Assembly (NCBI GenBank): GCA_963778165.1
Contig: CAVZTE010000002.1
Span: forward strand, 248,001-312,000
Origin: Bog-756 sp963778165
GTDB lineage: Bacteria > Actinomycetota > Acidimicrobiia > Acidimicrobiales > RAAP-2
DNA: 64,000 nt
Reading direction: 5' to 3'
Below the pieces are notes generated by a model. The model was not told the origin of the DNA. It worked only from the letters and a program-made list of their open reading frames with translations, and ran no database searches. A program made the position numbers and the translations under genes. Numbering within the stretch: the first letter of the stretch is position 1; each line of letters begins with the position of its first letter. Shown here one piece after another: positions 9,255 through 17,887 of this stretch.

Positions 9255-9379
9255 ATCGAAAGGGGGGACCTGAGTTCTGAGCCTGAGCGCTCTCGCCGTC
9301 CGCAAGGAATCTCGCGTTGGGGGGCAAACGTCGCCTGACTTCGGATCCATGGAGACATGGAAGAACTAAGGAGCACTAC
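9255..9379 (+). repeat. Extended leader repeat, copy 3
   Basis: This block matches 8152-8274. One extra base turns the upstream METWKNK frame into METWKN followed by TAA, so the upstream ATG at 9349 cannot start the gene. The TAA overlaps the ribosome binding site (TAAGGAG). Confidence 0.7.
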
Positions 9380-10030
9380 ATGATTCGCAAGTTGCTAGTG
9401 GTCGCCGCGGCGATCGCCATGCCGGTGAGCGCCATTGCCGTCAGTAGCGGAACCGCCACTGCGTCGAGCCCGCACACCGCCGCCACCGACACCATCATCT
9501 GCAAGGCCATCACCGGGACGGTCACCTTCTCGCCGAAGGAGGACGCCAAGGGATATGTGGGCCAAGCCGTCAAGTCGACCATCAGCGCCACGCTCTCGGG
9601 CTGCACCGCGTCAGGTGGCACCAAGGAGACGGTGACCAAGGGAACCGTGACCGGGTCGATCACCGGGGCCAAGGGAACGACCAAGAGTCCCGCCGGGACC
9701 TGCGCCGGTCTGGTATCCAAGAGCTCGACTGATACGGGGACGCTGACCGTCAAGTGGAGTGCCACTCCGACGGTCCCCAACTCGGGCCTCAACGTCAAGA
9801 GCATTTCCGGAGGAACGACCAGTGGGGGCTACGGGTTCTTCACCATCCCGGGCTCGGTCAAGGGAACGGCCAACGGATCGTTCGAGGGCAGTAACAAGGG
9901 TGCCTCGGACACCTCGACGTCGCAGACCAAGTTGAAGGCCTCGTCACTGGGCGCGACCTGCGAGAAGAGCGGGCTCTCCTCCATCGCCATCACCACCGAG
10001 TCTGGAAAGAATGCGGTGAGCCTCGGCTAA
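9380..10030 (+). CDS. Secreted protein of unknown function, cassette copy 3
   Basis: This 216-residue exported protein is intact and serves as the reference copy. MIRKLLVVAAAIAMPVSAIA is a Sec signal peptide with probable cleavage near residue 29 (TATASS). The mature region is Thr/Ser/Gly/Lys-rich with four Cys (TIICKAI, SGCTASG, GTCAGL, ATCEKSG) that could form two disulfides. Blocks such as ITGTVTFSP and GSFEGSNKGASD are shared with copy 1. AAGGAG lies six bases before the ATG. The ORF can be extended upstream to 9317, but that part is read in a different frame from the leader ORF of copies 1 and 2 and is rejected. The function is unknown; a cell-surface or matrix role is only a guess. Confidence 0.82.
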   Translation: MIRKLLVVAAAIAMPVSAIAVSSGTATASSPHTAATDTIICKAITGTVTFSPKEDAKGYVGQAVKSTISATLSGCTASGGTKETVTKGTVTGSITGAKGTTKSPAGTCAGLVSKSSTDTGTLTVKWSATPTVPNSGLNVKSISGGTTSGGYGFFTIPGSVKGTANGSFEGSNKGASDTSTSQTKLKASSLGATCEKSGLSSIAITTESGKNAVSLG

Positions 10031-10076
10031 CCCGAAGAGCAGGAACCGCCCGAGTCATCGGGCATCACGCCGTACC

Positions 10077-10108
10077 GACAAGGACGGGGCTTCGGCCCCG
10101 TCCTTGTC
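10077..10108 (+). terminator. Intrinsic terminator-like hairpin, cassette 3
   Basis: A perfect 14-base-pair stem (GACAAGGACGGGGC with its complement) closes a TTCG tetraloop, 46 bases after the copy 3 stop. It closes the tandem array. Confidence 0.85.
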
Positions 10109-10266
10109 ATGTCCGGCACCGCATTCCGGGGCGCAATCCCGGCCATGACCTCGGGTTGGGCCGCCGACCGGTCCCGGCCATCGGCCGGTCCGACCGAGGG
10201 GTCGCAGAGCCCCTTCCCACCCTCCACCGCTCAGGCGTCGCCACTCGCTAGCCTGACCGCAGAACC

Positions 10267-12208
10267 ATGCCGAGCATCACCGACTCCATCGGGCGTGTCC
10301 TCGGCGACCGCTACCGACTGGTTACCGCCCTGGGCACAGGTGCGTCCGCGCACGTCTACCTGGCCGAAGACGTCTCCCTGCACCGTCGGGTGGCCATCAA
10401 GGTGCTTCATCCCGCCCTGGCCGGCGATACCGCCTTTCTCAAGCGCTTCCGGGCTGAGGCCCAGGCCGTGGCGGCCCTCAACCATCCCAACATCCTCCAG
10501 GTCTACGACTGGGGGGAGGAGGACGGCGTCCCGTACCTGGTACTGGAGTTCCTGGCCGGAGGCAGCCTCCGGCAGGTGTTCGACACCGGGGCCCTGCTCT
10601 CGCCGGAGCAGGCCGTCCAGGTGGGGATCGAGGCTGCGGCGGGACTGGACTACGCCCATCGGCGGGGCCTGGTCCACCGGGACATCAAGCCGGCCAACCT
10701 GCTCTTCGACGCCGACGGGCGGCTCCGGATCGCCGACTTCGGCCTGGCCCGGGCCCTGGCCGAGGCCTCGTGGACCGAGCCGGACGGGGCCATCCTCGGA
10801 ACGGCCCGCTACTCGGCCCCCGAGCAGGTCGAGGGATGGGTCCTCGACGGCAAGGCCGACGTCTACGCCCTGGCCCTGGTGCTCTACGAAGGGGTGACCG
10901 GCGAGGCGGCCTTCATCGGTGACACCACCCTGTCCACCCTGATGGCCCGGGTGGGGGTCCTGCTTCCCGAGCACGAGGCGCTCGGACCCCTCAACGACAT
11001 CCTGGTGTGGGCGGCCGCCCCCGAACCCTCCGAGCGGTACGACGCCGCCCAGCTGGGGCTGGAGCTCAAGGAGCTGGCCGCGTCCCTGCCCCGCCCCGAG
11101 CCGCTGCCCATCGTGGAGGGTGCGGCGCTGGAAGAGCTCGGGGCCGGCCGGGTCCGCCGGCTCCCCCGCGGCGTCGACGAGGGCGACTTCACCGAGCTGG
11201 GCATCCCCGATCCGGGGGCCGTTCCGGCCAAATCCGCGCGGCGACTTCCCACTCCGAAAGGGGCGGCCGGCCCGACCGGACGCCGACGCCGGTGGCCGTG
11301 GATCACCGCGGCCGTGGTGGTGGTCGTGGCCCTCATCGCCGGCGCCGCTCTGGCCAGCGCCTCGGGGGTGTTCACCCCGAGTCATCCCGTTCCCCAGCTG
11401 GTGGGCAAGACCCTGGCCCAGGCGGACCAGGCGGTCCGCTCCGACCACTTCGTGGTGCGCGTCACCGGCCATGCCACCAGCACCACCGTCCGGGCCGGGC
11501 TCATCATCAGCCAAAGCCCGCGTCCGGGCACCAAAGCCAAGCCGGACAACCTCAAGGAGGGCTCGACCATCGGCGCGGTGGTGCTCGAGCGGGCTGCCAC
11601 CGGTGACCATCCCCAACTTGGCCCATGTCAACGGCTGTGCCGAGGCCATCCAGGTCCTGCTGGCCGTGAAACTGGACGGCGTGTGCCCGACCTCGGTGGC
11701 TCAGTACAGCTCGACCCTGGGGGTCGGAGCCATCATCAAAACGGTGCCCGCCGTCACCGCCCCGTACGGATCCAAGGTGGTCATCGTGCTCTCCAAGGGC
11801 CACGCCCCGGTGCTGGTGCCCACGCTCACCGGTCCTGAGTCCAACTACACCGCCGCCGCCATCCTCCTGACCCGCGCCGGCTTCGTGCCCTCCGAGGTCC
11901 AGGAGTACAGCGACGAGCTTCCGGCCGGACGGGTCATCGGCACCACGCCTCCGGCGTCGGCCGTACCGCAGCCCTTCGGATCCAACGTGGCGGTGGCGGT
12001 GTCGATCGGGCCCCGGCCGGTGATCATCCCCGACGAGGTGGGCAAGTCGGTGAAGGCGGCCAAAAAGACGCTCGAAGGCCTGGGCCTCGTGGTGGCCGGG
12101 CCCTTCGGACCGCGAGGATCGTCCGTGGTGTTCCAGACCATCCCGGCCCAGGGCGTCTCGGTCCTGCCGGGCACCACCATCACCCTCTACTCGCAGTTCC
12201 CCAAGTGA
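10267..12208 (+). CDS. PknB-like serine/threonine kinase with PASTA domains (one frameshift)
   Basis: This membrane receptor kinase probably senses cell-wall fragments outside and phosphorylates proteins inside. The cytoplasmic kinase domain (about residues 16-280) has the Gly loop LGTGASAHVYLAED, VAIKVL with the ATP lysine near residue 45, HRDIKPAN with the catalytic Asp near 139, DFGLA and GTARYSAPEQ. A linker is followed by one membrane span near residues 344-368 (VVVVVALIAGAALA). The outside part has about four PASTA repeats (VPQLVGKTLAQADQAV, VTIPNLAH, VLVPTLTG, VIIPDEVGKSVKAAKK). One extra base near 11595-11605 splits the first and second repeats into two frames. The ATG at 10267 follows a 158-base gap from the cassette terminator. 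Confidence 0.9.
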
Positions 12209-12516
12209 GTAGCGCCCACCCCGGCTGCGAACTGTGCGAGGCGGCCCGGATCACCGAGTGGTTCCACGAAGACGACGTGTGCTGGGTGGCGGCCTGCGAG
12301 GTGTGCGACGTGCCCATGGTGGTGTGGAAGCACCACGGGGACCAGCCCCCCGAGGCCGACGTGCAGCACATGTTGGACCAGCTGGGTCTGGTCGCCGATG
12401 CTCAGCTGGGAGCCGGCGTGTGGTCCTTCGACCGGGTGATGCGCCAGATCCCGGACCACTTCCACGCCCACGCCCGCGACCCGAACTGGTGGTTCCGCCG
12501 GTTCGGTCGCCGGTGA
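12205..12516 (+). CDS. Small conserved CxxC protein of unknown function
   Basis: This 103-residue soluble protein starts at a GTG that overlaps the kinase stop (GTGA), so it is probably co-translated with the kinase. CELC near residue 9 and CEVC near residue 31 could form a zinc site. A C-terminal HFHAHARD is rich in His. The cysteine-pair start followed by His-rich segments recalls HIT-like proteins, but a clear HxHxH catalytic motif is absent, so I do not assign that family. No membrane segment is seen. Confidence 0.7.
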   Translation: MSSAHPGCELCEAARITEWFHEDDVCWVAACEVCDVPMVVWKHHGDQPPEADVQHMLDQLGLVADAQLGAGVWSFDRVMRQIPDHFHAHARDPNWWFRRFGRR

Positions 12517-12541
12517 GCCCGCCGCGGCGCCCGGCACCACG

Positions 12542-13672
12542 GTGATCAAGTACCTGGGGTCCAAGCGCCGGCTGGTCCCCGCCCTCACGGCCCTGGCCGA
12601 AGCCTCTGGCGCCCGCACCGCCCTCGACCTGTTCTGTGGGACCACCCGGGTGGCCCAGGCCTGGAAGCGGTTGGGGATCGAGGTGACGGCGGTGGACAGC
12701 GCCCGGTTCGCCCACGTACTGGCCCGCTGCTACGTGGCCAGCGATCCTGAGGCCCTCCCGGGTCTCACCGACCGGGTGGCCGACGCCGTCGAGCGCCTGA
12801 ATGCCCTCCCGGGCCACCCCGGGTATGTGACCGCCACCTTCTGCGAGGCGGCGAGATACTTCCGCCCGGAGAACGGAGCCCGGATCGACGCCGTGCGGGA
12901 CCTGATCGAGCAGGAGTACGCCGGGGACGACCTGTGGCCGGTGCTGATGACCAGCCTGGTGGAGGCGGCCGACCGGGTCGACTCCACCACCGGGCTTCAG
13001 ATGGCCTACCTCAAGCAGTGGGCGCCGCGGGCTGCCCAGCCTCTGACCCTGCGGGTGCCGGTGCTGATCCCCGGGCCGGGTCGGGCCGTGCAGGGCGATG
13101 CGGCCGAGCTGGCCGGCTCCGATGAGCTCGGTCCCGTCGACCTGGCCTACCTGGACCCCCCCTACAACCAGCACCGCTACGACTCCAACTACCACGTGTG
13201 GGAGACCATCGTGGCTTGGGACGCCCCGGCCCACTATGGCGTGGCCTGCAAACGGGAGGACCTTCGGGACCCCGAGCGCAAGAGCGCCTTCAACGGTCGC
13301 CGCACCATGCCTGAAGCCCTGGCCCGGGTGGTTGCGTCGGTCCGGGCCGAGGTGGTGGTGTTGTCCTACAACAACGAGTCGTGGCTGAGCTTCGACGAGC
13401 TCCACGAGCTGTGCCGCGGCCGCGGCCACGTGCAGGTGCTGGCGTTCGATTCGGCTCGCTACGTGGGGGCGAGGATCGGCATCCACGACCAGACCGGACG
13501 CAAGGTGGGCTCGGTGTCCCACCTCCGCAACACCGAGTACCTGGTGGTGGCGGGCGACCGACCACGGGTCCGTTCCATGGTGTCCGCCGTGGTGGAGGCA
13601 GGTCTGGGGTCGACGGTCGACCGTCCGGTCGTGCCCACGGTGGATCGATCAGAGGATGTTCTGCCGGTTTGA
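12542..13672 (+). CDS. D12-class adenine-N6 DNA methyltransferase
   Basis: Methylates adenine in DNA using S-adenosylmethionine. The 376-residue protein begins MIKYLGSKRRLV, the classic Dam/D12 N terminus, from a GTG at 12542. The cofactor motif is DLFCGTTRVA near residue 31, and the catalytic motif is YLDPPYNQHRY near residue 203. The middle (about residues 50-180) is the likely target-recognition region. No restriction endonuclease gene is nearby, so it looks like an orphan methylase; its target site is unknown. Twenty-five bases separate it from the upstream CxxC gene. Confidence 0.85.
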   Translation: MIKYLGSKRRLVPALTALAEASGARTALDLFCGTTRVAQAWKRLGIEVTAVDSARFAHVLARCYVASDPEALPGLTDRVADAVERLNALPGHPGYVTATFCEAARYFRPENGARIDAVRDLIEQEYAGDDLWPVLMTSLVEAADRVDSTTGLQMAYLKQWAPRAAQPLTLRVPVLIPGPGRAVQGDAAELAGSDELGPVDLAYLDPPYNQHRYDSNYHVWETIVAWDAPAHYGVACKREDLRDPERKSAFNGRRTMPEALARVVASVRAEVVVLSYNNESWLSFDELHELCRGRGHVQVLAFDSARYVGARIGIHDQTGRKVGSVSHLRNTEYLVVAGDRPRVRSMVSAVVEAGLGSTVDRPVVPTVDRSEDVLPV

Positions 13673-13792
13673 CCCGGGTATTAGGGTTCTGGCCCATGTG
13701 GTCCCGCCCGTCAGCGGGCCACCCGAACCGGGCGCGGTGCCCGCTTCGTGGACAATCGGGCCCCGATACGGGCCGACAAGGGGAGAGACGAC

Positions 13793-14671
13793 ATGGGAGC
13801 ACTGGACGGACGGATCGCCATCATCACCGGTGCCGGCCGCGGCATCGGGCGCGAGCACGCCCTGTTGTTCGCCTCCGAGGGGGCCAGTGTGGTGGTCAAC
13901 GATCTCGGTGGTGCCGTCGACGGCTCCGGGGACGACCGGTCGCCGGCCCAGCAGGTGGTCGATGAGATCACGGCGGCCGGGGGCCGGGCCGTGGCCAACA
14001 CCGACGACATCTGCGACTGGGACGGTGGGAAGCGGCTCATCGACACCGCCGTCGAGTCGTTCGGCGATCTCCACGTGCTGGTCAACAACGCCGGCATCCT
14101 GCGCGACCGGGTACTGGTCAACATGTCGGAGGAGGACTGGGACTCGGTCATCCACGTCCACCTGAAGGGCCACTTCGTGCCGACCCGGCACGCCGCGGCC
14201 TACTGGCGCGAGCAGACCAAGGCCGGCAAGGAGGTCAAGGCGTCGGTGATCAATACCTCGTCGACCTCGGGCCTGCTGGGCAACCCCGGTCAGTCCAACT
14301 ACGGAGCGGCCAAAGCGGGCATCGCCGCATTCACCACCATTGCCGCCGACGAGTTGGTGCGTTACGGCGTCCGGGTCAACGCCATCGCCCCGGCCGCCCG
14401 TACCCGGATGACCGAGCAGACCCCTGGGCTCTCCGACATCGTGCGTGCCCCCGCCGACGCCTCGGTGTTCGACAGTTGGGACCCGGCCAACGTCTCACCC
14501 CTGGTGGCGTACCTGGCCACCGAGGGTTGCCCGGCCACCGGCCGGGTGTACTTCGTGCAGGGCGGCCAGATCAGGCTGTTCCAACCCTGGACCATGACCG
14601 ACACCCTGGAAAAGGGCGACCGGTGGACGGTGGCGGAGCTCCAGGCCCAGATGCACCCACTCGTGGGCTGA
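13793..14671 (+). CDS. Short-chain dehydrogenase/reductase, hydroxyacyl-CoA dehydrogenase-like
   Basis: An NAD(P)-dependent oxidoreductase of 292 residues. It shows the cofactor motif TGAGRGIG, NNAG near residue 103, and the active-site YxxxK in SNYGAAKAG near residue 170. The N-terminal part (ASVVVNDLGGAVDGSG) resembles the dehydrogenase units of peroxisomal-type multifunctional beta-oxidation enzymes, so a 3-hydroxyacyl-CoA substrate is a reasonable guess. The ATG at 13793 is chosen over an upstream in-frame GTG because AAGGGGAG lies about 8 bases before it. Confidence 0.88.
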   Translation: MGALDGRIAIITGAGRGIGREHALLFASEGASVVVNDLGGAVDGSGDDRSPAQQVVDEITAAGGRAVANTDDICDWDGGKRLIDTAVESFGDLHVLVNNAGILRDRVLVNMSEEDWDSVIHVHLKGHFVPTRHAAAYWREQTKAGKEVKASVINTSSTSGLLGNPGQSNYGAAKAGIAAFTTIAADELVRYGVRVNAIAPAARTRMTEQTPGLSDIVRAPADASVFDSWDPANVSPLVAYLATEGCPATGRVYFVQGGQIRLFQPWTMTDTLEKGDRWTVAELQAQMHPLVG

Positions 14672-14675
14672 GCAG

Positions 14676-16256
14676 GTGGCTCCGGCCGGGGGACCGGGCG
14701 GCCCACCGGGGGATCAGGGGTTCGATGCCGCTGAGGTGATCGAAGCGGAGGCCCTGCTCAGCGGGACCGGTGCCGGTGCCGAGGGCGGGATCGTCGTCCC
14801 TTGGCCCCTGCTGTTCCGCCACCGGATCCACCACCGGGTGGCCCGCTCCGAGCGCTACCAGTGGTGGGTCCTGTGGACGGTGCTGGCCGGACTGCTCTCG
14901 GTCAACATCACGTTCACGGTCTTCGTGGTGGCCCTGCCGCAGGTCGCCAAGGAGCTGCACACCTCCATCTCCACGCTCACCTGGACCTCCACCGGCCCAC
15001 TCCTGGCCTTCGGGGTGGCCGCCCCGGTGCTGGGCAAGCTCGGCGACCTCCGGGGCTACCGGAAGCTGTACCTGTGGGGCTTGGGCGGAGCAGCCGTCAG
15101 TGTGGTGCTCACGGCCTCGGCCCCGACCGCCGGGGTGCTCATCGCGGCCCGGTTCTTCGACGGCATCCAGGGTGCGGCCACCGGAGCGGCGTCGATGGCC
15201 CTGGTCCTGCAGGTCTTCTCCCACCAGGACCGGGTCAAGGCCCTGGGGTGGTGGGCCCTGGTCGGAGCCGGCGGCCCGGTGCTCGGCGTCACCATTGGCG
15301 CCCCGGTCATCCAGTACTTCGGGTGGCGGGCCCTCTTCTGGGGTGAGCTCCCGTTGATGGCGGTGGCCGCGGTGCTGGCGGTGGTGGTGCTCCCGGGGGG
15401 CAGCGGTCCCGCCGGAAGCCAGAGCCAGCCGGAGGAGGGCAGCCCGTGGGCCCGCATGGACTGGTTGGGGTCCATCACCCTCTCCGGGTCGGTCACGGCC
15501 GGACTTCTGGCCCTCAATGTGGCTCCGTCGTGGGGGTTCGACGCCCCGGACACCCTGGCCGTCTTCGCTCTGAGCGCGGCTCTGGCCGTGGCCTTCGTGT
15601 TCCACGAGCGACGGGCCCCGAGGCCCCTCATCCCCCTCCGCTACTTCAAGATGCGCAACTTCGTCTTCCCCCTGGGGGCCCGCACCTTCGTGAACTTCTC
15701 CTACATGGGGGGCTTCTTTCTCTTCCCCATCCTGATGGAGCGGGTCTACGGCTACAGCGAGACCCGGGCCGGGCTGGTGTCGACGGCCCGGCCGTTGCTG
15801 TTCTCGGTGGTGGCTCCCATCGCCGGCTATGCCGCCGTCAAGGTGGGGGAGCGCCTCTCGACGGTGGCCGGTGCCGTGGCCCTGCTGGTGTCCATGCTGG
15901 TCTTCACCCAGCTCGGGGCGGAGCCGTCCCTGGTGGTGATCCTGGTGGCCCTGGCCCTGTCCGGTGTGGGCAACGGGCTGTCCACGCCGGCCACGGCGGC
16001 ATCGGCATCGAACGAGGTGGCTCCCGATGAGCTCGGGGTCATGAGTGCGGCCCAGCAACTGATCACCCAGATCGGCATCGTGGCCGGCATCCAGGTCATG
16101 GTCACCGTGCAGGCCTCGAGCCACGGCGGGGTGGGCTCACTGGCGTCGTTCCACCGGGCCTACGCCGTCGGGGCCATCGGTGCGGTCCTGGCCGGCGTGT
16201 GCGGCCTGTTCATGCGCAACACCCCCGGGCACGGGAGGTCGCGGGCACCCGGATAG
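14676..16256 (+). CDS. MFS drug/solute exporter, EmrB/QacA type
   Basis: A proton-driven exporter in the inner membrane. At 526 residues it fits the 14-span DHA2 group. After a hydrophilic N terminus of about 65 residues, the first span is VLWTVLAGLLSVNITFTVF. The inter-span motif LGKLGDLRGYRKLYLWGL is motif A of the family, and further hydrophobic segments follow regularly to the end. The start is a GTG five bases after the SDR stop, so the two are probably one operon. The transported compound is unknown. Confidence 0.88.
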   Translation: MAPAGGPGGPPGDQGFDAAEVIEAEALLSGTGAGAEGGIVVPWPLLFRHRIHHRVARSERYQWWVLWTVLAGLLSVNITFTVFVVALPQVAKELHTSISTLTWTSTGPLLAFGVAAPVLGKLGDLRGYRKLYLWGLGGAAVSVVLTASAPTAGVLIAARFFDGIQGAATGAASMALVLQVFSHQDRVKALGWWALVGAGGPVLGVTIGAPVIQYFGWRALFWGELPLMAVAAVLAVVVLPGGSGPAGSQSQPEEGSPWARMDWLGSITLSGSVTAGLLALNVAPSWGFDAPDTLAVFALSAALAVAFVFHERRAPRPLIPLRYFKMRNFVFPLGARTFVNFSYMGGFFLFPILMERVYGYSETRAGLVSTARPLLFSVVAPIAGYAAVKVGERLSTVAGAVALLVSMLVFTQLGAEPSLVVILVALALSGVGNGLSTPATAASASNEVAPDELGVMSAAQQLITQIGIVAGIQVMVTVQASSHGGVGSLASFHRAYAVGAIGAVLAGVCGLFMRNTPGHGRSRAPG

Positions 16257-16278
16257 GACGGGGTGCTCGCGAAGCTCC

Positions 16279-16686
16279 CTACTCGGTCATGGCCAGGATC
16301 CGGGCGCCGATCTCGGCGGCCACCGGGTCAGGCGAGAGCGACTGGAGGGCCATCAACTTGGCGATGTCCCCCTCCACCTTGATCTTGCCGGACATGAAGG
16401 CCTGAATCCCGGCCTGGGGGTTGCCCTCGACCAGGATGGCCTTGGCCACGTCGTAGTCCAGGGAGACCTTGAGGTCCACCGGATCGATGTGACCGACATC
16501 GAGGAGCAGCTCGCCGGAGCTGGTGTCCACATGGGCCTCGACCGTCCCCTCGCCGAAGGGGACCGAACCGATGACCAGGTTCATCCGGATGGAGTGTTCG
16601 ATGGTGGCACCCCGGCCGTCGAACTCCTCCCGGATGGACCGGGCTTCAGCCAGCCATTCGTCGCTCAGAAACTGATAGGTGGCCAT
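16279..16686 (-). CDS. SCP2-type sterol/lipid-carrier domain protein
   Basis: A 135-residue cytoplasmic protein that binds a hydrophobic ligand, as SCP2-like proteins do. The C-terminal half has the family pattern DVAKAILVEGNPQAGIQAFMSG followed by GKIKVEGDIAKLM, the glycine-rich end of the fold. The ATG at 16686 (MATYQFLSDEWL) is preferred over longer in-frame starts because AAGGAG lies about 10 bases upstream. It converges on the MFS gene. Such proteins often occur beside fatty-acid or steroid genes; the neighbouring SDR fits that loosely. Confidence 0.85.
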   Translation of the reverse strand: MATYQFLSDEWLAEARSIREEFDGRGATIEHSIRMNLVIGSVPFGEGTVEAHVDTSSGELLLDVGHIDPVDLKVSLDYDVAKAILVEGNPQAGIQAFMSGKIKVEGDIAKLMALQSLSPDPVAAEIGARILAMTE

Positions 16687-16805
16687 CGATGTGCTGCTCC
16701 TTGCCCGGGGGTCGGATGAGTGGCGTGTGGGCGCCAACTCTACCGCGGGGCCTCCGACGGTCCTCGTAGCCGGGGCCCCGGTGCGAGCCGGTAGCATCCC
16801 ACCCC

Positions 16806-17579
16806 GTGACCGCTCCGATCATCCCTGGTGCCGAGCCCTGGTCCGCCGAGGGTGGATCGCACGGCGTACTGGTCCTCCACGGCTTCACCGGCAACCCCCA
16901 GTCCATGAGGCCACTGGCCGAGGCGCTGGCCGCCGCGGGGTTCACGGTGGATCTGCCCCTGCTCCCCGGGCACGGAACGGCGGTGGAGGACATGGTCCCC
17001 ACCCGGTGGGAGGATTGGTCGACGGCGGCCGAGGGCGCCTACCTCGAGCTGGCGGCCCAGTGCGACCGGGTGGTGGTAGCCGGACTGTCGATGGGTGGGA
17101 CCCTCACCTGTGCCCTGGCCGAGGACCATCCCGAGATCGCCGGCATCGCCGTGATCAACCCGCTGGTCGAGCCGCCCACCGCCGAGTTCCTGGACGGGGT
17201 CCGGTCGATACTGGACGGGGGGACCGAGGTCCTCGACGGGATCGGCTCGGACATCGCCATGGAGGGAGCGGTCGAGGCCGCCTACCCGGGCACGCCCCTG
17301 GCCCCGGCGCTCTCGCTGTTCGAGGCCACGGCGGTGGTGGGGAAGCGGCTGGGGGAGATCCACTGCCCCACCCTGTTGCTGAACAGCCGGGAGGATCATG
17401 TGGTGGACCCGATCTCCGGCGAGGTCCTGGAGCGCTCGGTTGGAGGCCCGGTCGAGCGGGTCTTTTTGGAGCGCAGCTTCCACGTGGCCACCCTGGACTG
17501 GGATGGCCCACTGGTCGAGCAGCGGGTGGTGGCCTTCGCCCTGGAGGTCCTGTCGGGACCGGGTACCCCGCGCTCCTGA
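16806..17579 (+). CDS. Alpha/beta-hydrolase, carboxylesterase/monoacylglycerol lipase type
   Basis: Hydrolyses an ester. The 257-residue protein has the oxyanion motif VLVLHGFTGNP, the nucleophile elbow GLSMGG with Ser near residue 95, the acid residue in SREDHVVD near residue 197 and the His in SFHVATLDWD near residue 225. This layout matches Est30-like carboxylesterases. It starts from a GTG, and its stop overlaps the gatC ATG (TGATG), so it is the first gene of the gatCAB operon. No signal peptide is seen. Confidence 0.88.
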   Translation: MTAPIIPGAEPWSAEGGSHGVLVLHGFTGNPQSMRPLAEALAAAGFTVDLPLLPGHGTAVEDMVPTRWEDWSTAAEGAYLELAAQCDRVVVAGLSMGGTLTCALAEDHPEIAGIAVINPLVEPPTAEFLDGVRSILDGGTEVLDGIGSDIAMEGAVEAAYPGTPLAPALSLFEATAVVGKRLGEIHCPTLLLNSREDHVVDPISGEVLERSVGGPVERVFLERSFHVATLDWDGPLVEQRVVAFALEVLSGPGTPRS

Positions 17580-17887
17580 TGGCCGAGCCCCCCCGCCTGA
17601 CCCGTGAGGAGGTGGCCCACGTGGCCGACCTGGCCCGCCTGGAGCTGACCGAGGAGGAGCTCGACCTCTTCACCGGCCAGCTGGCCCAGGTCCTCGACCA
17701 TGCCGCCGACGTGTCCTCCCTGGACCTGGCCGGCGTGGAGCCCACCGCCCACGCCATGGCCGTCACCAACGTGCTGCGAGCCGACGAGGTCCGGCCCTGC
17801 CTCGACCGTGACGAGGTGCTGGCCCAGGCCCCCTCTGTCGAGGACCACCGGTTCAAGGTGCCCCGCATCCTCGGCGAGGCCCCGTGA
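17579..17887 (+). CDS. gatC: Asp-tRNA(Asn)/Glu-tRNA(Gln) amidotransferase subunit C
   Basis: The small subunit that joins GatA and GatB and stabilises the complex. The 102-residue protein has the family N terminus LTREEVAHVADLARLEL and ends HRFKVPRIL, as GatC proteins do. Its ATG overlaps the preceding esterase stop by one base, and its stop overlaps the gatA GTG. Confidence 0.95.
   Translation: MAEPPRLTREEVAHVADLARLELTEEELDLFTGQLAQVLDHAADVSSLDLAGVEPTAHAMAVTNVLRADEVRPCLDRDEVLAQAPSVEDHRFKVPRILGEAP

Noticed and set aside
9100..9340. c-di-GMP (GEMM) riboswitch in the cassette 3 leader
   Set aside because: The GAAA and GGGG strings are suggestive but the conserved core strings and tetraloop-receptor layout are not present.
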